Shown one piece after another: positions 1 to 7,314 of a stretch of DNA of 41,235 bases. Position 1 is the first letter of the stretch, and each line of letters begins with the position of its first letter. The notes beneath the pieces were generated by a model. The model made no database searches and was not told the origin of the DNA. It worked only from the letters and a program-made list of their open reading frames with translations. This stretch comes from Syntrophus sp. (in: bacteria) (GTDB lineage Bacteria > Desulfobacterota > Syntrophorhabdia > Syntrophorhabdales > Syntrophorhabdaceae). The stretch covers positions 1 through 41,235 of the forward strand of contig PNOM01000018.1 in the NCBI GenBank assembly GCA_013824835.1. The letters are read 5' to 3'. Position numbers and translations under genes: made by a program.

Positions 1-42
1 CTTATTGAGGCAAATATGAGAAGGGGTTTTTTGTATGCATGA
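1..42 (+). CDS. C-terminal tail of a gene entering from the left (partial)
   Basis: Frame 1 is open from the window edge and ends at TGA 40-42, giving a 13-residue tail LIEANMRRGFLYA. The next small ORF starts at ATG 35, eight bases before the end of this stop, which is the overlap pattern of translationally coupled genes. The coding call rests only on that overlap. The product cannot be recognised. Confidence 0.2.
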   Translation, partial: LIEANMRRGFLYA

Positions 43-160
43 CTTGCTTGATCGTGGAACAAAGGATGTGCGGCTGAAAGAATGGAGCACAAAGATCGCC
101 CTGCTTAACACCAAAGCGGACAAAGCCAGTGCCGAGGTGAAAATATCTGATATTTATTAA
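35..160 (+). CDS. small ORF, 41 residues, unknown
   Basis: ATG 35 follows an AAGGGG purine stretch (21-26) at normal spacing and the frame runs to TAA 158-160. The protein is charged and probably helical (MHDLLDRGTKDVRLKEW at the start, SAEVKISDIY at the end). It has no recognisable domain and no membrane segment. It could be a real small protein coupled to the upstream frame, or the relic of a larger gene, since the following 2 kb contains other truncated genes. No function is proposed. Confidence 0.3.
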   Translation: MHDLLDRGTKDVRLKEWSTKIALLNTKADKASAEVKISDIY

Positions 161-176
161 AGGGTTTAACTACTTT

Positions 177-192
177 ATGTTTTCGAAAACAT
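177..192. promoter_or_regulatory. perfect 16-bp palindrome upstream of the ATPase-domain gene
   Basis: ATGTTTTCGAAAACAT is a perfect inverted repeat with no spacer, 42 bp before ATG 234. Its size and position fit a dimeric repressor or activator operator. The short total stem and lack of a T-run argue against a terminator. The binding protein is unknown. Confidence 0.35.
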
Positions 193-233
193 GAGCAAGG
201 AGTAAATGTGTACTTTGTCTTTGGAGGTACAAA

Positions 234-857
234 ATGATAGAGAACTTTCAGAAACAACCCCAGGTTAAAATTCTCCCTGCCTTCAGCTTCAATGGAAAGT
301 CTAAATTAAGAGAGACGGATCTCGAAGAAGTTGTGAGAAAAGTGGAGAGTCTGTTGCCACAGTATGTGAAAGAGTATATAGACTTAACGATAACGCTTCT
401 GGAAAAGAACCTTAAGATCATGGCAGACATGGCACTTATGCGGGAAACCTTGACTCATCTTATCGAAAATGCAATGGATGCAGTTCCCGGTTATGGCAAG
501 TTCTCACTGACCGTCAATCAGGTCAATTTTGAAATTGAATCTCTGCTCAATTGCGACGATTCTATCATAGGTGCATGCGCGTTTATGTCCCTTGCAGGAG
601 GAGTTGCAGACATAAGTGTTGATCATAAGATAAAAAAGAAAATACTTGAGCCCTTCTTTATCACAAAGACAGATAACGATAATGGTCTGGGTCTCGCCAT
701 AGCTTACCGTATTATCAAGCAGCATTGCGGGATAATAAAAGCAGATAGGCAGGCGGGACAGGGTACAGAAGTCAACTTATACCTTCCGCTTACCAAGCCG
801 GAAATAGTGAATATGATGTCAATACCTTTTGGTGCGTCATGCGGCAGCATTCATTAA
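234..857 (+). CDS. stand-alone histidine-kinase-type ATPase domain (GHKL), probably degenerate
   Basis: The 207-residue protein matches only the C-terminal ATP-binding half of a histidine kinase. An N-box-like LIENAMDAVPGYGK lies near residues 76-89. LEPFFITKTDNDNGLGLAIA near 140-159 matches the F and G2 boxes, followed by QGTEVNLYLPL. No phospho-accepting His domain or sensor domain precedes it. Where the G1 box (DxGxG) belongs, about 15 residues before EPFF, the sequence reads VADIS, so the conserved Asp and glycines appear lost and nucleotide binding is doubtful. The start is supported by GGAGG seven bases upstream of ATG 234. Both ends suggest a fragment of a former sensor kinase, though a dedicated ATPase-fold partner protein is possible. 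A receiver-less CheB gene follows 33 bp downstream. Confidence 0.65.
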   Translation: MIENFQKQPQVKILPAFSFNGKSKLRETDLEEVVRKVESLLPQYVKEYIDLTITLLEKNLKIMADMALMRETLTHLIENAMDAVPGYGKFSLTVNQVNFEIESLLNCDDSIIGACAFMSLAGGVADISVDHKIKKKILEPFFITKTDNDNGLGLAIAYRIIKQHCGIIKADRQAGQGTEVNLYLPLTKPEIVNMMSIPFGASCGSIH

Positions 858-890
858 GCAACTGTATTGAGAAGACGGAGATACGCATTT

Positions 891-1553
891 ATGCCAAGAC
901 CGAAAATAACACACGATGGATTGGTAGTAAAAGCTAAGAGTGGCGTAAAAGACTTTCCTGTCGTTTGCGTGGGTGGTTCGGCTGGCGGGCTTGACGCCTA
1001 TATTAGGTTGCTGCAACATCTGCCGACCGATATGGGCGTTGCTATCGTCATTGTTAATCACCTGAGAACCGTAGCCACCATGCTTCACGAGATTCTCCCG
1101 CGCTATACAGGAATGCCGGTTGAACTGATCACCGAAAAATTAATCATCGAACCAAACCATGTGTACATTATCCCTGAACAACATGATTTGCACGTTCTTA
1201 ATGGAGAGTTCCGTCTAAAGCCGATATCAAAGCCCAGGGGGTGGCCCGACGTGATAACGGTTTTTCTACGTTCCCTCACTGAATACTGGGACGGTAAACT
1301 TATCGCTGTCATTGTCTCTGGCTATGATGGTGATGGTGCAGCAGCGCTGTGCGGCATAAAAGAAGCGGGGGGTCTTACCATTGCGCAGAAGCCCGACACG
1401 GCCGGGCAGCCAGATATGCCTGAGAGCGCAATAGCAAGCGGGTACATAGATTTTGTTCTTTCACCTGAGGATATTGCTCAGGAAATTGTAAGAATTGCGC
1501 ACGCGGATTCAAGGGGAACGTTGAACAGAACGGAGAGACCACATGACCGATGA
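891..1553 (+). CDS. CheB-type protein-glutamate methylesterase domain, no receiver
   Basis: This is a 220-residue cytoplasmic protein consisting of the CheB methylesterase domain alone. CheB enzymes hydrolyse methyl-glutamate (and deamidate Gln) on chemoreceptors. The catalytic triad is visible: Ser30 in GGSAGG, His57 in VNHLRT and Asp148 in SGYDGDGA, with spacing close to that of enteric CheB. The N-terminal receiver of canonical CheB is missing, and the sequence resembles the CheB part of CheB/CheR/PAS sensor fusions. ATG 891 is chosen (GGAG at 877-880); an in-frame TTG at 867 would add eight basic residues. No chemoreceptor, CheR or CheA gene is in the window, so the substrate is unknown. 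It may be a remnant of a larger signalling protein, as its left neighbour seems to be. Confidence 0.75.
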   Translation: MPRPKITHDGLVVKAKSGVKDFPVVCVGGSAGGLDAYIRLLQHLPTDMGVAIVIVNHLRTVATMLHEILPRYTGMPVELITEKLIIEPNHVYIIPEQHDLHVLNGEFRLKPISKPRGWPDVITVFLRSLTEYWDGKLIAVIVSGYDGDGAAALCGIKEAGGLTIAQKPDTAGQPDMPESAIASGYIDFVLSPEDIAQEIVRIAHADSRGTLNRTERPHDR

Positions 1554-1786
1554 GCTTCTTACCCCTCCCACCAACAACAGGGCTCCAGAGAAATATCGCA
1601 TCGCTTCCCCCCATCGAGCAGCACCAATACCTTTTAGGTACCAAAGTACACAAAAGGTGATATTTTTACACGGATAGACGCGGATAAAGGCAGGATGGAC
1701 ACGAATAAAAAGGGAGAAGCTCTCTCTCAGCCCGGCATCGGGATAACCCGACAATACCATCCACGCCCGCATAGCGGGTAGGGGGT

Positions 1787-1821
1787 TGGCCGGATATGCG
1801 GGTCTATCCAGTATCCGGCCA
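1787..1821. repeat. 10-bp perfect inverted repeat
   Basis: TGGCCGGATA (1787-1796) and TATCCGGCCA (1812-1821) can pair perfectly around a 15-base loop. There is no T-run on either side, so it is not a standard terminator. It sits between the two CACGGAT-type repeats and may belong to the same repeat unit. Confidence 0.45.
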
Positions 1822-1941
1822 GGGAAGAAGTTATCCGTACCTATCAGATTATAACATCTGCGTTCATCTGTGATAAAAGAAGGTTTTTTTGATCTATTCA
1901 TGTATTTAACTGAGGGCTTACTCGGATTCCCCGGGAATATG

Positions 1942-1997
1942 TTGTAAATGTACGTGTCTTGGCATAAGATTAAGGAGAATGGTACAAAGGGTATAAT
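1942..1997 (+). promoter_or_regulatory. candidate promoter(s) for the galT remnant
   Basis: TTGTAA (1942-1947), a 17-base spacer and TAAGAT (1965-1970) form one sigma-70-like pair. A separate perfect TATAAT at 1992-1997 has only a weak -35. Both precede the ribosome-binding site AAGGAG upstream of ATG 2044. They may be left over from the time galT was intact. Confidence 0.35.
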
Positions 1998-2043
1998 GCT
2001 GTAACTGTGAGTGAATGATTATTAAAAACAAGGAGAGAAGGAT

Positions 2044-2275
2044 ATGCCTGAGATCCGGTTGAATCCTATAACGGGAGACTGGGTGATTATTGCCACGGAG
2101 CGGGCAAAACGTCCTGAAGATTTCTGCCATACAAAAGTGAATCTGGTATATGACAGTAGTTCCAAGGGTGTCTCAAATAGCCGGTTTTGAACTGGGCACA
2201 GGCATGTCAATTAACACTGCTTTGCCGGAAGAGAGCGCCAGGTTTCTGCGGGAAGTGAAGATACCGGCTTTTTAG
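2044..2275 (+). pseudogene. galT: galT remnant: both ends kept, middle deleted
   Basis: The frame from ATG 2044 reads [20 protein letters not shown] followed by [11 protein letters not shown], the N-terminus of galactose-1-phosphate uridylyltransferase (UDP-glucose/galactose-1-phosphate exchange, Leloir pathway). It stops at TGA 2188-2190 after 48 codons. Shifted by one base, 2155-2275 reads [18 protein letters not shown] and then LPEESARFLREVKI before TAG 2273-2275, the C-terminus of the same protein. About 260-280 central codons, including the active-site HPH region, are missing and the two ends are out of frame. The join lies near 2135-2155. An intact ribosome-binding site (AAGGAG) remains. 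The loss looks like one internal deletion and not gradual decay. A functional product is not expected. Confidence 0.85.
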
Positions 2276-2283
2276 CCTTTTCT

Positions 2284-2312
2284 TTGCTCGCGTTTTCCTA
2301 TAAAATTATAGA
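2284..2312 (+). promoter_or_regulatory. candidate promoter of the his/recA/alaS operon
   Basis: TTGCTC (2284-2289), a 17-base spacer and TATAGA (2307-2312) sit 30 bp before ATG 2342. It is the only promoter-like pair seen before a run of nine genes with little or no space between most of them. The match is moderate. Confidence 0.35.
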
Positions 2313-2341
2313 AGACGACTGATTCTGACAGGGGTGATAAG

Positions 2342-2878
2342 ATGCGCATACTGATCTGTGTGGTTGCTGGAATATGGGGAATAATGATTCCCCACTGGAA
2401 TCTGTGCTGGGCAATAGGAGATGTGGGAATAGAAGTTGAAAGGGTCTCTGCCGAGGAAAGGGGTATAGATCGTTGTAAATACTGCGGGAAATTTATAAAT
2501 CCCGGAAATGTTCACGGCGATGCAGTGATGATTATGCAGAATAAATTGAAAATGGCATTAACCGACAGAACCGTAGGATATGTTGAAGGAAAAGAAAAGA
2601 TGCCCTATATCAATATCCTTATCTACAGATACGAGGAGCGAAAGGGCGGCAACTTTGCTGTTGAGAAACCCGCCAGCATAGGGTTTCATATGCATCTAAT
2701 AAACAATAGTGTACTGAAAAAGGTTTTTGTTTACGAAGAGGATCAGCAGGCACTCATGGAGAACCTGTTAACTATCGGGAAATTTGTGAAAAGAGGGGGC
2801 AAATGGGTGACCGTAGAAAGACTGGCTGAAGACGGGATAGAAAAGGGGCTTCATAAGCTTATCGAGGTTGCTGAATGA
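2342..2878 (+). CDS. putative exported protein of unknown function with a CxxC motif
   Basis: The 178-residue protein starts with a hydrophobic stretch (residues 2-24, MRILICVVAGIWGIMIPHW) that looks like a signal peptide or N-terminal anchor. A CKYCGKF pair near residues 45-51 could bind zinc or form a redox pair. The rest is mixed alpha/beta (GFHMHLINN; VKRGGKWVTVERLAEDG) and matches no family I can name. Its stop overlaps the hisA start by ATGA (2875-2878), so it is translationally coupled to histidine synthesis genes and heads the operon. A role in histidine biosynthesis is not implied by the sequence. Confidence 0.7.
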   Translation: MRILICVVAGIWGIMIPHWNLCWAIGDVGIEVERVSAEERGIDRCKYCGKFINPGNVHGDAVMIMQNKLKMALTDRTVGYVEGKEKMPYINILIYRYEERKGGNFAVEKPASIGFHMHLINNSVLKKVFVYEEDQQALMENLLTIGKFVKRGGKWVTVERLAEDGIEKGLHKLIEVAE

Positions 2879-3579
2879 AAGCACTTTTTGCCATGGACTT
2901 GATGGGAGGCAAAACAGTCCGTCTCAAGAAGGGCGATTTTGCAGAGGTTACCATTTATAGTGATGATCCTGTTTCCAAGATTGAAGAGATGGTGAAGCGT
3001 GGGGCAAGGGATTTCCATATTATTGATCTCGACGGCGCGAGAACCGGTGTTCCCTGCCACAGGGATATTATACGGATGATTGGGACGAAGATTGAGGGAT
3101 ATTTGGAAGTGGGCGGGGGTATACGAACCGAGGAAGATATCAGGTATTATTCCCAAGGGGGTGCAAAGGGGATAATCGTCGGCACCCAGGCCCTTGAAGA
3201 TGAATCCTTTTTCCAGGGTCTGTCAAAATTCAACAATATCATCCTTGGTCTTGATCTCCTTGAAGGCAAGCCCATGTCAAGGGGATGGAAGACCGTTATT
3301 GACCGGGATATAAAAGAGATGCTTGAGGAATCGGAGCGTCTGGGTATCATGGCCATACTCTGTACAAGTATTGCCCGTGACGGAATGCTCGCAGGCCCTG
3401 ATTTTGAGGGGTTACAGGAGATGATGAAAATGACGTCAATACCAGTGATCGCAAGCGGGGGGGTAACCAGCATTGATGATGTAAAGCAACTGAAGGATAT
3501 GGGCGCCTGGGCGACGATCCTCGGCAAGGCCGTATATGAAGGGCTGATAAGCATCGAAGAGGCAGTGGCAGTATGTTGA
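2875..3579 (+). CDS. hisA: HisA, ProFAR isomerase
   Basis: This cytosolic (beta/alpha)8-barrel enzyme of 234 residues catalyses the Amadori isomerisation of ProFAR to PRFAR, the fourth histidine step. The two catalytic aspartates are visible: Asp8 in FAMDLMGGK and the strand-5 Asp in [10 protein letters not shown]. Phosphate-binding loops are GGGIRTEED, near residue 80, and [11 protein letters not shown], near 190. Length is normal for the family. It overlaps the previous gene by 4 bp and hisF by 7 bp, so all three are coupled. The start MKALFAMDL aligns with the usual HisA N-terminus. Confidence 0.95.
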   Translation: MKALFAMDLMGGKTVRLKKGDFAEVTIYSDDPVSKIEEMVKRGARDFHIIDLDGARTGVPCHRDIIRMIGTKIEGYLEVGGGIRTEEDIRYYSQGGAKGIIVGTQALEDESFFQGLSKFNNIILGLDLLEGKPMSRGWKTVIDRDIKEMLEESERLGIMAILCTSIARDGMLAGPDFEGLQEMMKMTSIPVIASGGVTSIDDVKQLKDMGAWATILGKAVYEGLISIEEAVAVC

Positions 3580-4328
3580 CGAAGAGGATCATACCGTGTC
3601 TTGATGTGATGGAGGGCAGGGTTGTAAAAGGAATTAACTTTTGTGAGCTGAGAGATGCAGGAGACCCGGTCACCAATGCAAAGACCTATGAAGAACAGAT
3701 GGCGGATGAACTCTGTTTTCTTGATATCACCGCATCTCACGAGAAGAGGAAGACTATTGTCAAGGTGGTCGAAAAGGTGGCCCATGAAGTATTTATGCCC
3801 CTCACCGTGGGGGGAGGCATCAAGACGATCAAGGATATCAGGGAGATACTCCTTGCAGGGGCCGACAAGGTGACTGTCAACACGACCGCTATTGAATCGC
3901 CTGATTTTGTTCAGGAGGCAAGTGAAACATTCGGAAGCCAGTGCATATGTATTGCCATTGATGCGAAGAGAAGGGGCGAGGGATTTGAGGTCTTTACCTA
4001 CGGGGGAAGAAGACCGACAGGCGTGGACGCAATAGAATGGGCGATCCGTGTGGAAAAACTCGGGGCAGGAGAGATACTCCTCACGAGTATGGACAGGGAT
4101 GGCACAAAGATAGGGTTTGATATCGAGCTTACAAGAAGAATATCAGAGGCAGTAAATATACCAGTGATTGCATCAGGTGGGGTGGGCACCCTCGAGCATC
4201 TCTACGAAGGGCTTACAGATGCAAAGGCTGATGCGGTTCTTGCTGCATCCATATTCCACTACAAGGAACATACGGTTATGGATGCAAAGAGGTATTTGAA
4301 GGAAAAAGGCGTTAATGTAAGGATTTGA
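3573..4328 (+). CDS. hisF: HisF, imidazole glycerol phosphate synthase cyclase subunit
   Basis: This 251-residue cytosolic barrel protein uses PRFAR plus ammonia delivered by HisH to make IGP and AICAR. Catalytic Asp11 lies in [15 protein letters not shown] and the second Asp near residue 130 in [10 protein letters not shown]. Phosphate loops are [11 protein letters not shown] and [11 protein letters not shown]. HisF-typical [16 protein letters not shown] near residue 170 separates it from HisA. HisH is not adjacent and must be encoded elsewhere. ATG 3573 lies inside the end of hisA. It is followed by a 123-bp spacer with a large inverted repeat before hisI. Confidence 0.95.
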   Translation: MLTKRIIPCLDVMEGRVVKGINFCELRDAGDPVTNAKTYEEQMADELCFLDITASHEKRKTIVKVVEKVAHEVFMPLTVGGGIKTIKDIREILLAGADKVTVNTTAIESPDFVQEASETFGSQCICIAIDAKRRGEGFEVFTYGGRRPTGVDAIEWAIRVEKLGAGEILLTSMDRDGTKIGFDIELTRRISEAVNIPVIASGGVGTLEHLYEGLTDAKADAVLAASIFHYKEHTVMDAKRYLKEKGVNVRI

Positions 4329-4336
4329 GTGAAGCG

Positions 4337-4433
4337 GTTGAGTAAGTTAAGTGGTTGAGTAAGTTGAGTAAGGAACTTCCGTTTCTGTATGTATTTTACC
4401 ACTTACCCACTTAACTCACTTAACTTACTCAAC
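4337..4433. repeat. long imperfect inverted repeat between hisF and hisI
   Basis: The left arm (4337-4372) and right arm (4402-4433) are built from GTTGAG/GTTAAG-TAAG heptads. The outer 17 bases, GTTGAGTAAGTTAAGTG on the left and its exact complement on the right (4417-4433), pair perfectly. The inner parts pair imperfectly around a 29-base loop. It sits inside an otherwise tight operon, 18 bp before ATG 4452. No T-run follows, so attenuation or mRNA processing and stability are more likely than termination. The repeat-like composition also fits a dispersed intergenic element. Confidence 0.75.
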
Positions 4434-4451
4434 TATATTGAATAGGGGAGG

Positions 4452-4829
4452 ATGATGGACGAGATAAAATGGGATGAAAAAGGCCTGATACCTGTTGTTG
4501 CCCAGGATGTTCATACAAAAGATGTGCTTATGGTTGCCTATATGGATAAGGAGGCCTTTGATCTGACGTTACAGACCGGAACGGCCCATTATTACTCAAG
4601 GTCCAGAAAAAAGATATGGCTCAAGGGTGAGAGCTCCGGACATACCCAGAAAGTAAAATCGATCTATGTGGACTGTGATAATGATACCCTTCTTCTTATG
4701 GTTGAGCAGAAGGTTGCGGCATGTCATACAGGATTCTGGAGCTGTTTTTACAGGGTTTGGGACAAAGGATGGAGGGTTGTGGGTAAAAAGGTATTCGATG
4801 ACAAGAAGGTCTATGGTGATACGGCATAA
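4452..4829 (+). CDS. hisI: HisI, phosphoribosyl-AMP cyclohydrolase
   Basis: This is a 125-residue cytosolic zinc/magnesium enzyme that opens the adenine ring of PR-AMP, the third histidine step. Family motifs are present: LMVAYMDKEA, YYSRSRKKIWLKGESSGH, the metal-binding DCDNDT, and EQKVAACHTGFWSCFYR with the zinc ligands. There is no fused HisE pyrophosphohydrolase domain, so HisE must be separate. Two adjacent ATGs (4452, 4455) follow GGGGAG; either could be used. Its 3' end overlaps pgpA by 17 bp. Confidence 0.95.
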   Translation: MMDEIKWDEKGLIPVVAQDVHTKDVLMVAYMDKEAFDLTLQTGTAHYYSRSRKKIWLKGESSGHTQKVKSIYVDCDNDTLLLMVEQKVAACHTGFWSCFYRVWDKGWRVVGKKVFDDKKVYGDTA

Positions 4830-5271
4830 GGCGCTCCTCTTTTTTGTAACCTGCGGATATATCGGTTATCTGCCCATTGCGCCGGGGACATATGCATCTG
4901 CCCTTGGGGGTATTCTTCTATACTTATTCCCATTTACATCCTATGTGAGTAATGCTATTTTTGTAGCAGGTCTTCTGGTTTTTTCCATTATATGTATTAA
5001 CAGCCTTTTTCTGGAAAAGAAGGACCCCGGCTATGTAGTTATTGATGAGCTTGCGGGCATGTATATCGCCATGATCGGACACAGGCCGTCATTTATCAAT
5101 ATTCTTGCAGCCTTTGCGCTCTTTCGGGTCTTTGATATATGGAAGCCCTTTCCGGTAAATAAGGCCGAGGAACTGAAAAAGGGCTACGGGATCGTGGCGG
5201 ATGATGTTGTTGCAGGTGTATATGCAAATTGTATTCTTACCGGTTTTACTGCGTTAGGAAGGCTGTTGTGA
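4813..5271 (+). CDS. pgpA: PgpA, phosphatidylglycerophosphatase A
   Basis: This 152-residue inner-membrane protein removes phosphate from phosphatidylglycerol phosphate in phospholipid synthesis. Family signatures are GYIGYLPIAPGTYASALG near the N-terminus, VVIDELAGM (metal-binding acidic pair), FDIWKPFPV and YGIVADDVVAGVYA. Hydrophobic segments surround residues 20-60, 80-100 and 130-150. The open frame extends farther left inside hisI, but ATG 4813, preceded by AAGAAGGT, gives the normal family length and N-terminus. It overlaps hisI by 17 bp and pncC by 4 bp. Confidence 0.9.
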   Translation: MVIRHKALLFFVTCGYIGYLPIAPGTYASALGGILLYLFPFTSYVSNAIFVAGLLVFSIICINSLFLEKKDPGYVVIDELAGMYIAMIGHRPSFINILAAFALFRVFDIWKPFPVNKAEELKKGYGIVADDVVAGVYANCILTGFTALGRLL

Positions 5272-5747
5272 CGATGGGGGAGAGGATTGGAGTTCTCTTG
5301 CGGGCAAGGGACATGAGGATTGCTACCGCAGAATCCTGTACAGGCGGTCTTATTGCGAAACGGATTACGGATATAGCGGGGGCTTCCGATTATTTTGAAA
5401 TGGGTTTTATTACATACAGCAATAAGGCGAAAGAAAAGTTCCTCGCGGTCCCTTTGAATGTATTGACCTCAAAGGGAGCAGTAAGCCATGACGTTGCCCG
5501 TATGATGGCAGAAGGTGTTCGAAAGGCAGCAGATGCCCATATTGGCCTTGCGGTAACAGGTATTGCCGGTCCGGGAGGCGGCACCCCTGAAAAGCCGGTA
5601 GGTACTGTGTTTATAGGTGTTGCCGCACAGAACAAGGCTATTGTACGGAAATTTCTCTTCACAGGCAGCAGGCATGACATTCGGGAAGAGACATGCAGAG
5701 AAGCATTCAGGCTTGTTCTCGATTTGCTTGAAGGCAGGCTCCCATGA
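5268..5747 (+). CDS. pncC: PncC, nicotinamide-nucleotide amidase (CinA C-terminal domain)
   Basis: This 159-residue cytosolic enzyme of the CinA C-terminal family deamidates NMN to nicotinate mononucleotide, recycling NMN made by DNA ligase. The motifs ATAESCTGGLIA (nucleophile Ser), YFEMGFITYSN, KGAVSHDVARMMAEGVR and VTGIAGPGGGTPEKPVGTV are all intact. The N-terminal MoCF-like domain of full CinA is absent. GTG 5268 is chosen because AGGAAGG ends five bases upstream and GTGA overlaps the pgpA stop; ATG 5274 is the alternative. A pncC/cinA gene just before recA is a common arrangement. Confidence 0.9.
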   Translation: MTMGERIGVLLRARDMRIATAESCTGGLIAKRITDIAGASDYFEMGFITYSNKAKEKFLAVPLNVLTSKGAVSHDVARMMAEGVRKAADAHIGLAVTGIAGPGGGTPEKPVGTVFIGVAAQNKAIVRKFLFTGSRHDIREETCREAFRLVLDLLEGRLP

Positions 5748-6295
5748 GGGCATTCCTGGCCATTGAGATTCCTGAAGAGTTAAAGCTGTATCTTCAGACG
5801 GTTATAGACCATATGGCGCCCCGCGCAAAGGGCATCAAATGGGTTAAAAAGGATGGACAGCATATAACCCTCAAATTTTTTGGAGAAATTGAAGAGACGA
5901 CAGCATTGCAGATAAAGGGGGGGATCTCAGCTATAGAAAAGAACCATGCACCTTTTACCGTATCAATAAAGGGCATAGATGCGTTTCCCGGCAGGAGGCG
6001 GGCAAGGGTCATTGTGGTCACACTGGCTGAAGGGGCTCAACATATAAAAGACATATTCAGCGATATAGAGAAGGGCCTTTCAAAAATGAATATCGAGGCA
6101 GAGGCAAGGGAATATACGCCTCACATTACCATTGGAAGGGCAAGAACACCTATGCCGCTACTGGATAAGGATATTATGGCCCTTGAGGAGAAACGTTTCT
6201 TTGTGGATAAGGTGGTGCTCTTTCAGAGTACATTGACAAAAGAGGGGGCAATATATACTCCTCAATGGGATATAAAACTTGGAGGTAGAGAGTGA
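5744..6295 (+). CDS. thpR: ThpR, RNA 2',3'-cyclic phosphodiesterase (LigT-like)
   Basis: This is a 183-residue cytosolic 2H-phosphoesterase that opens 2',3'-cyclic phosphates at RNA ends. Both HxTx catalytic motifs are present: HITLKFFGE near residue 43 and HITIGRA near residue 126. The N-terminus [13 protein letters not shown] is typical. ATG 5744 overlaps the pncC stop (ATGA) and its own stop overlaps the recA GTG. The exact biological substrate in this organism is not known. Confidence 0.93.
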   Translation: MRAFLAIEIPEELKLYLQTVIDHMAPRAKGIKWVKKDGQHITLKFFGEIEETTALQIKGGISAIEKNHAPFTVSIKGIDAFPGRRRARVIVVTLAEGAQHIKDIFSDIEKGLSKMNIEAEAREYTPHITIGRARTPMPLLDKDIMALEEKRFFVDKVVLFQSTLTKEGAIYTPQWDIKLGGRE

Positions 6296-7314
6296 AAGAA
6301 GAGGGGAACAAGACAGAGGGCAACAAGATTAAGGCAATGGATATGGCAGTAACACAGATAGAAAAGCTTTTTGGAAAAGGCTCTATTATGAAGCTCGGCG
6401 AGAAGCCTATTGAAGCGGTCCCTGTGGTGTCAACAGGTTCTATTGGCCTCAATATGGCCCTTGGTGTGGGCGGGCTGCCCAGGGGGAGGGTAGTGGAGAT
6501 ATATGGCCCCGAGGCTTCAGGCAAGACCACCCTTGCCTTGCAGGTGGTAAGCGAGATACAGAAAACAAAGGGCTCAGCAGCATTCATCGACGCTGAACAC
6601 GCCCTTGATGTGGCCTATGCGAAGAGAATCGGGGTAAATACCGATGAACTTCTTATATCCCAGCCCGATACAGGTGAACAGGCCCTCGAGATTACGGAGA
6701 TTCTTGTAAGAAGCGGGGCGGTCGATATCATAGTGATAGATTCTGTTGCTGCCCTTGTACCAAAGGCAGAGATAGAGGGCGAGATGGGAGATTCTCATAT
6801 GGGTCTCCAGGCGCGGCTCATGTCCCAGGCTTTGAGAAAACTGACTGCTACCATAAGCAAATCAATGACAACGGTAATATTCATTAATCAGATACGACAG
6901 AAGATCGGGGTTATGTTCGGAAATCCGGAGACTACGACAGGAGGAAATGCCCTGAAGTTCTATGCATCCGTGAGACTTGATATAAGAAGAATTGCAGCTA
7001 TTAAAGACGGTCAGGATGTGATAGGGAGCAGGACCCGGGTAAAGATCGTGAAAAATAAGGTCGCCCCTCCCTTTAAAGAGGTAGAATTTGATATCATCTT
7101 TGGACAGGGGATTTCAAGGGAAGGAGATCTCGTGGACCTTGGGGTTGATGCAGGAGCAATAGAGAAGCTGGGAGCATGGTATTCCTATGGAGAAACGAGA
7201 ATAGGCCAGGGAAGGGAAAATGCAAAGGACTTTCTTAAAAAGCATGAGGCAATTGCCCAGGAGATAGAAGACAAGATACTTGCACATTATGAATTAAAAA
7301 AGGGTGAACAGTGA
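6292..7314 (+). CDS. recA: RecA recombinase
   Basis: This 340-residue DNA-dependent ATPase forms filaments on single-stranded DNA for strand exchange and triggers LexA self-cleavage. Walker [10 protein letters not shown] is at residues 72-80 and Walker [15 protein letters not shown] near 140-153. Loop 1 ([10 protein letters not shown]) and loop 2 ([20 protein letters not shown]) are intact. It starts at GTG 6292 with GGAGG seven bases upstream, overlapping thpR by 4 bp. The acidic C-terminal tail is short. No recX lies between it and alaS. No LexA box stands out upstream, since the gene is deep in an operon. Confidence 0.98.
   Translation: MKEEGNKTEGNKIKAMDMAVTQIEKLFGKGSIMKLGEKPIEAVPVVSTGSIGLNMALGVGGLPRGRVVEIYGPEASGKTTLALQVVSEIQKTKGSAAFIDAEHALDVAYAKRIGVNTDELLISQPDTGEQALEITEILVRSGAVDIIVIDSVAALVPKAEIEGEMGDSHMGLQARLMSQALRKLTATISKSMTTVIFINQIRQKIGVMFGNPETTTGGNALKFYASVRLDIRRIAAIKDGQDVIGSRTRVKIVKNKVAPPFKEVEFDIIFGQGISREGDLVDLGVDAGAIEKLGAWYSYGETRIGQGRENAKDFLKKHEAIAQEIEDKILAHYELKKGEQ

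Larger units (their letters stand above)
1554..2043. other. 490-bp gene-free stretch with decayed dispersed repeats
   Basis: No convincing coding frame is present. Positions 1669-1689 (CACGGATAGACGCGGAT...) and, inverted, 1856-1879 are two degenerate copies of a widespread CACGGAT/CACAGAT-type intergenic repeat, matching at about 13 of 17 core positions. A small hairpin (CCCGC ATA GCGGG, 1766-1778) and a longer one (1787-1821, listed separately) lie between them. The last 100 bp contain promoter-like sequence for the galT remnant. Confidence 0.5.

Noticed and set aside
1509..1901. Minus-strand 130-codon frame overlapping the cheB end
   Set aside because: It runs through dispersed CACGGAT-type repeats, has no recognisable domain and overlaps a well-supported gene.
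4666..4812. Upstream extension of pgpA inside hisI
   Set aside because: The extra 49 codons are only the shadow frame of hisI; ATG 4813 with its ribosome-binding site gives the normal family length.
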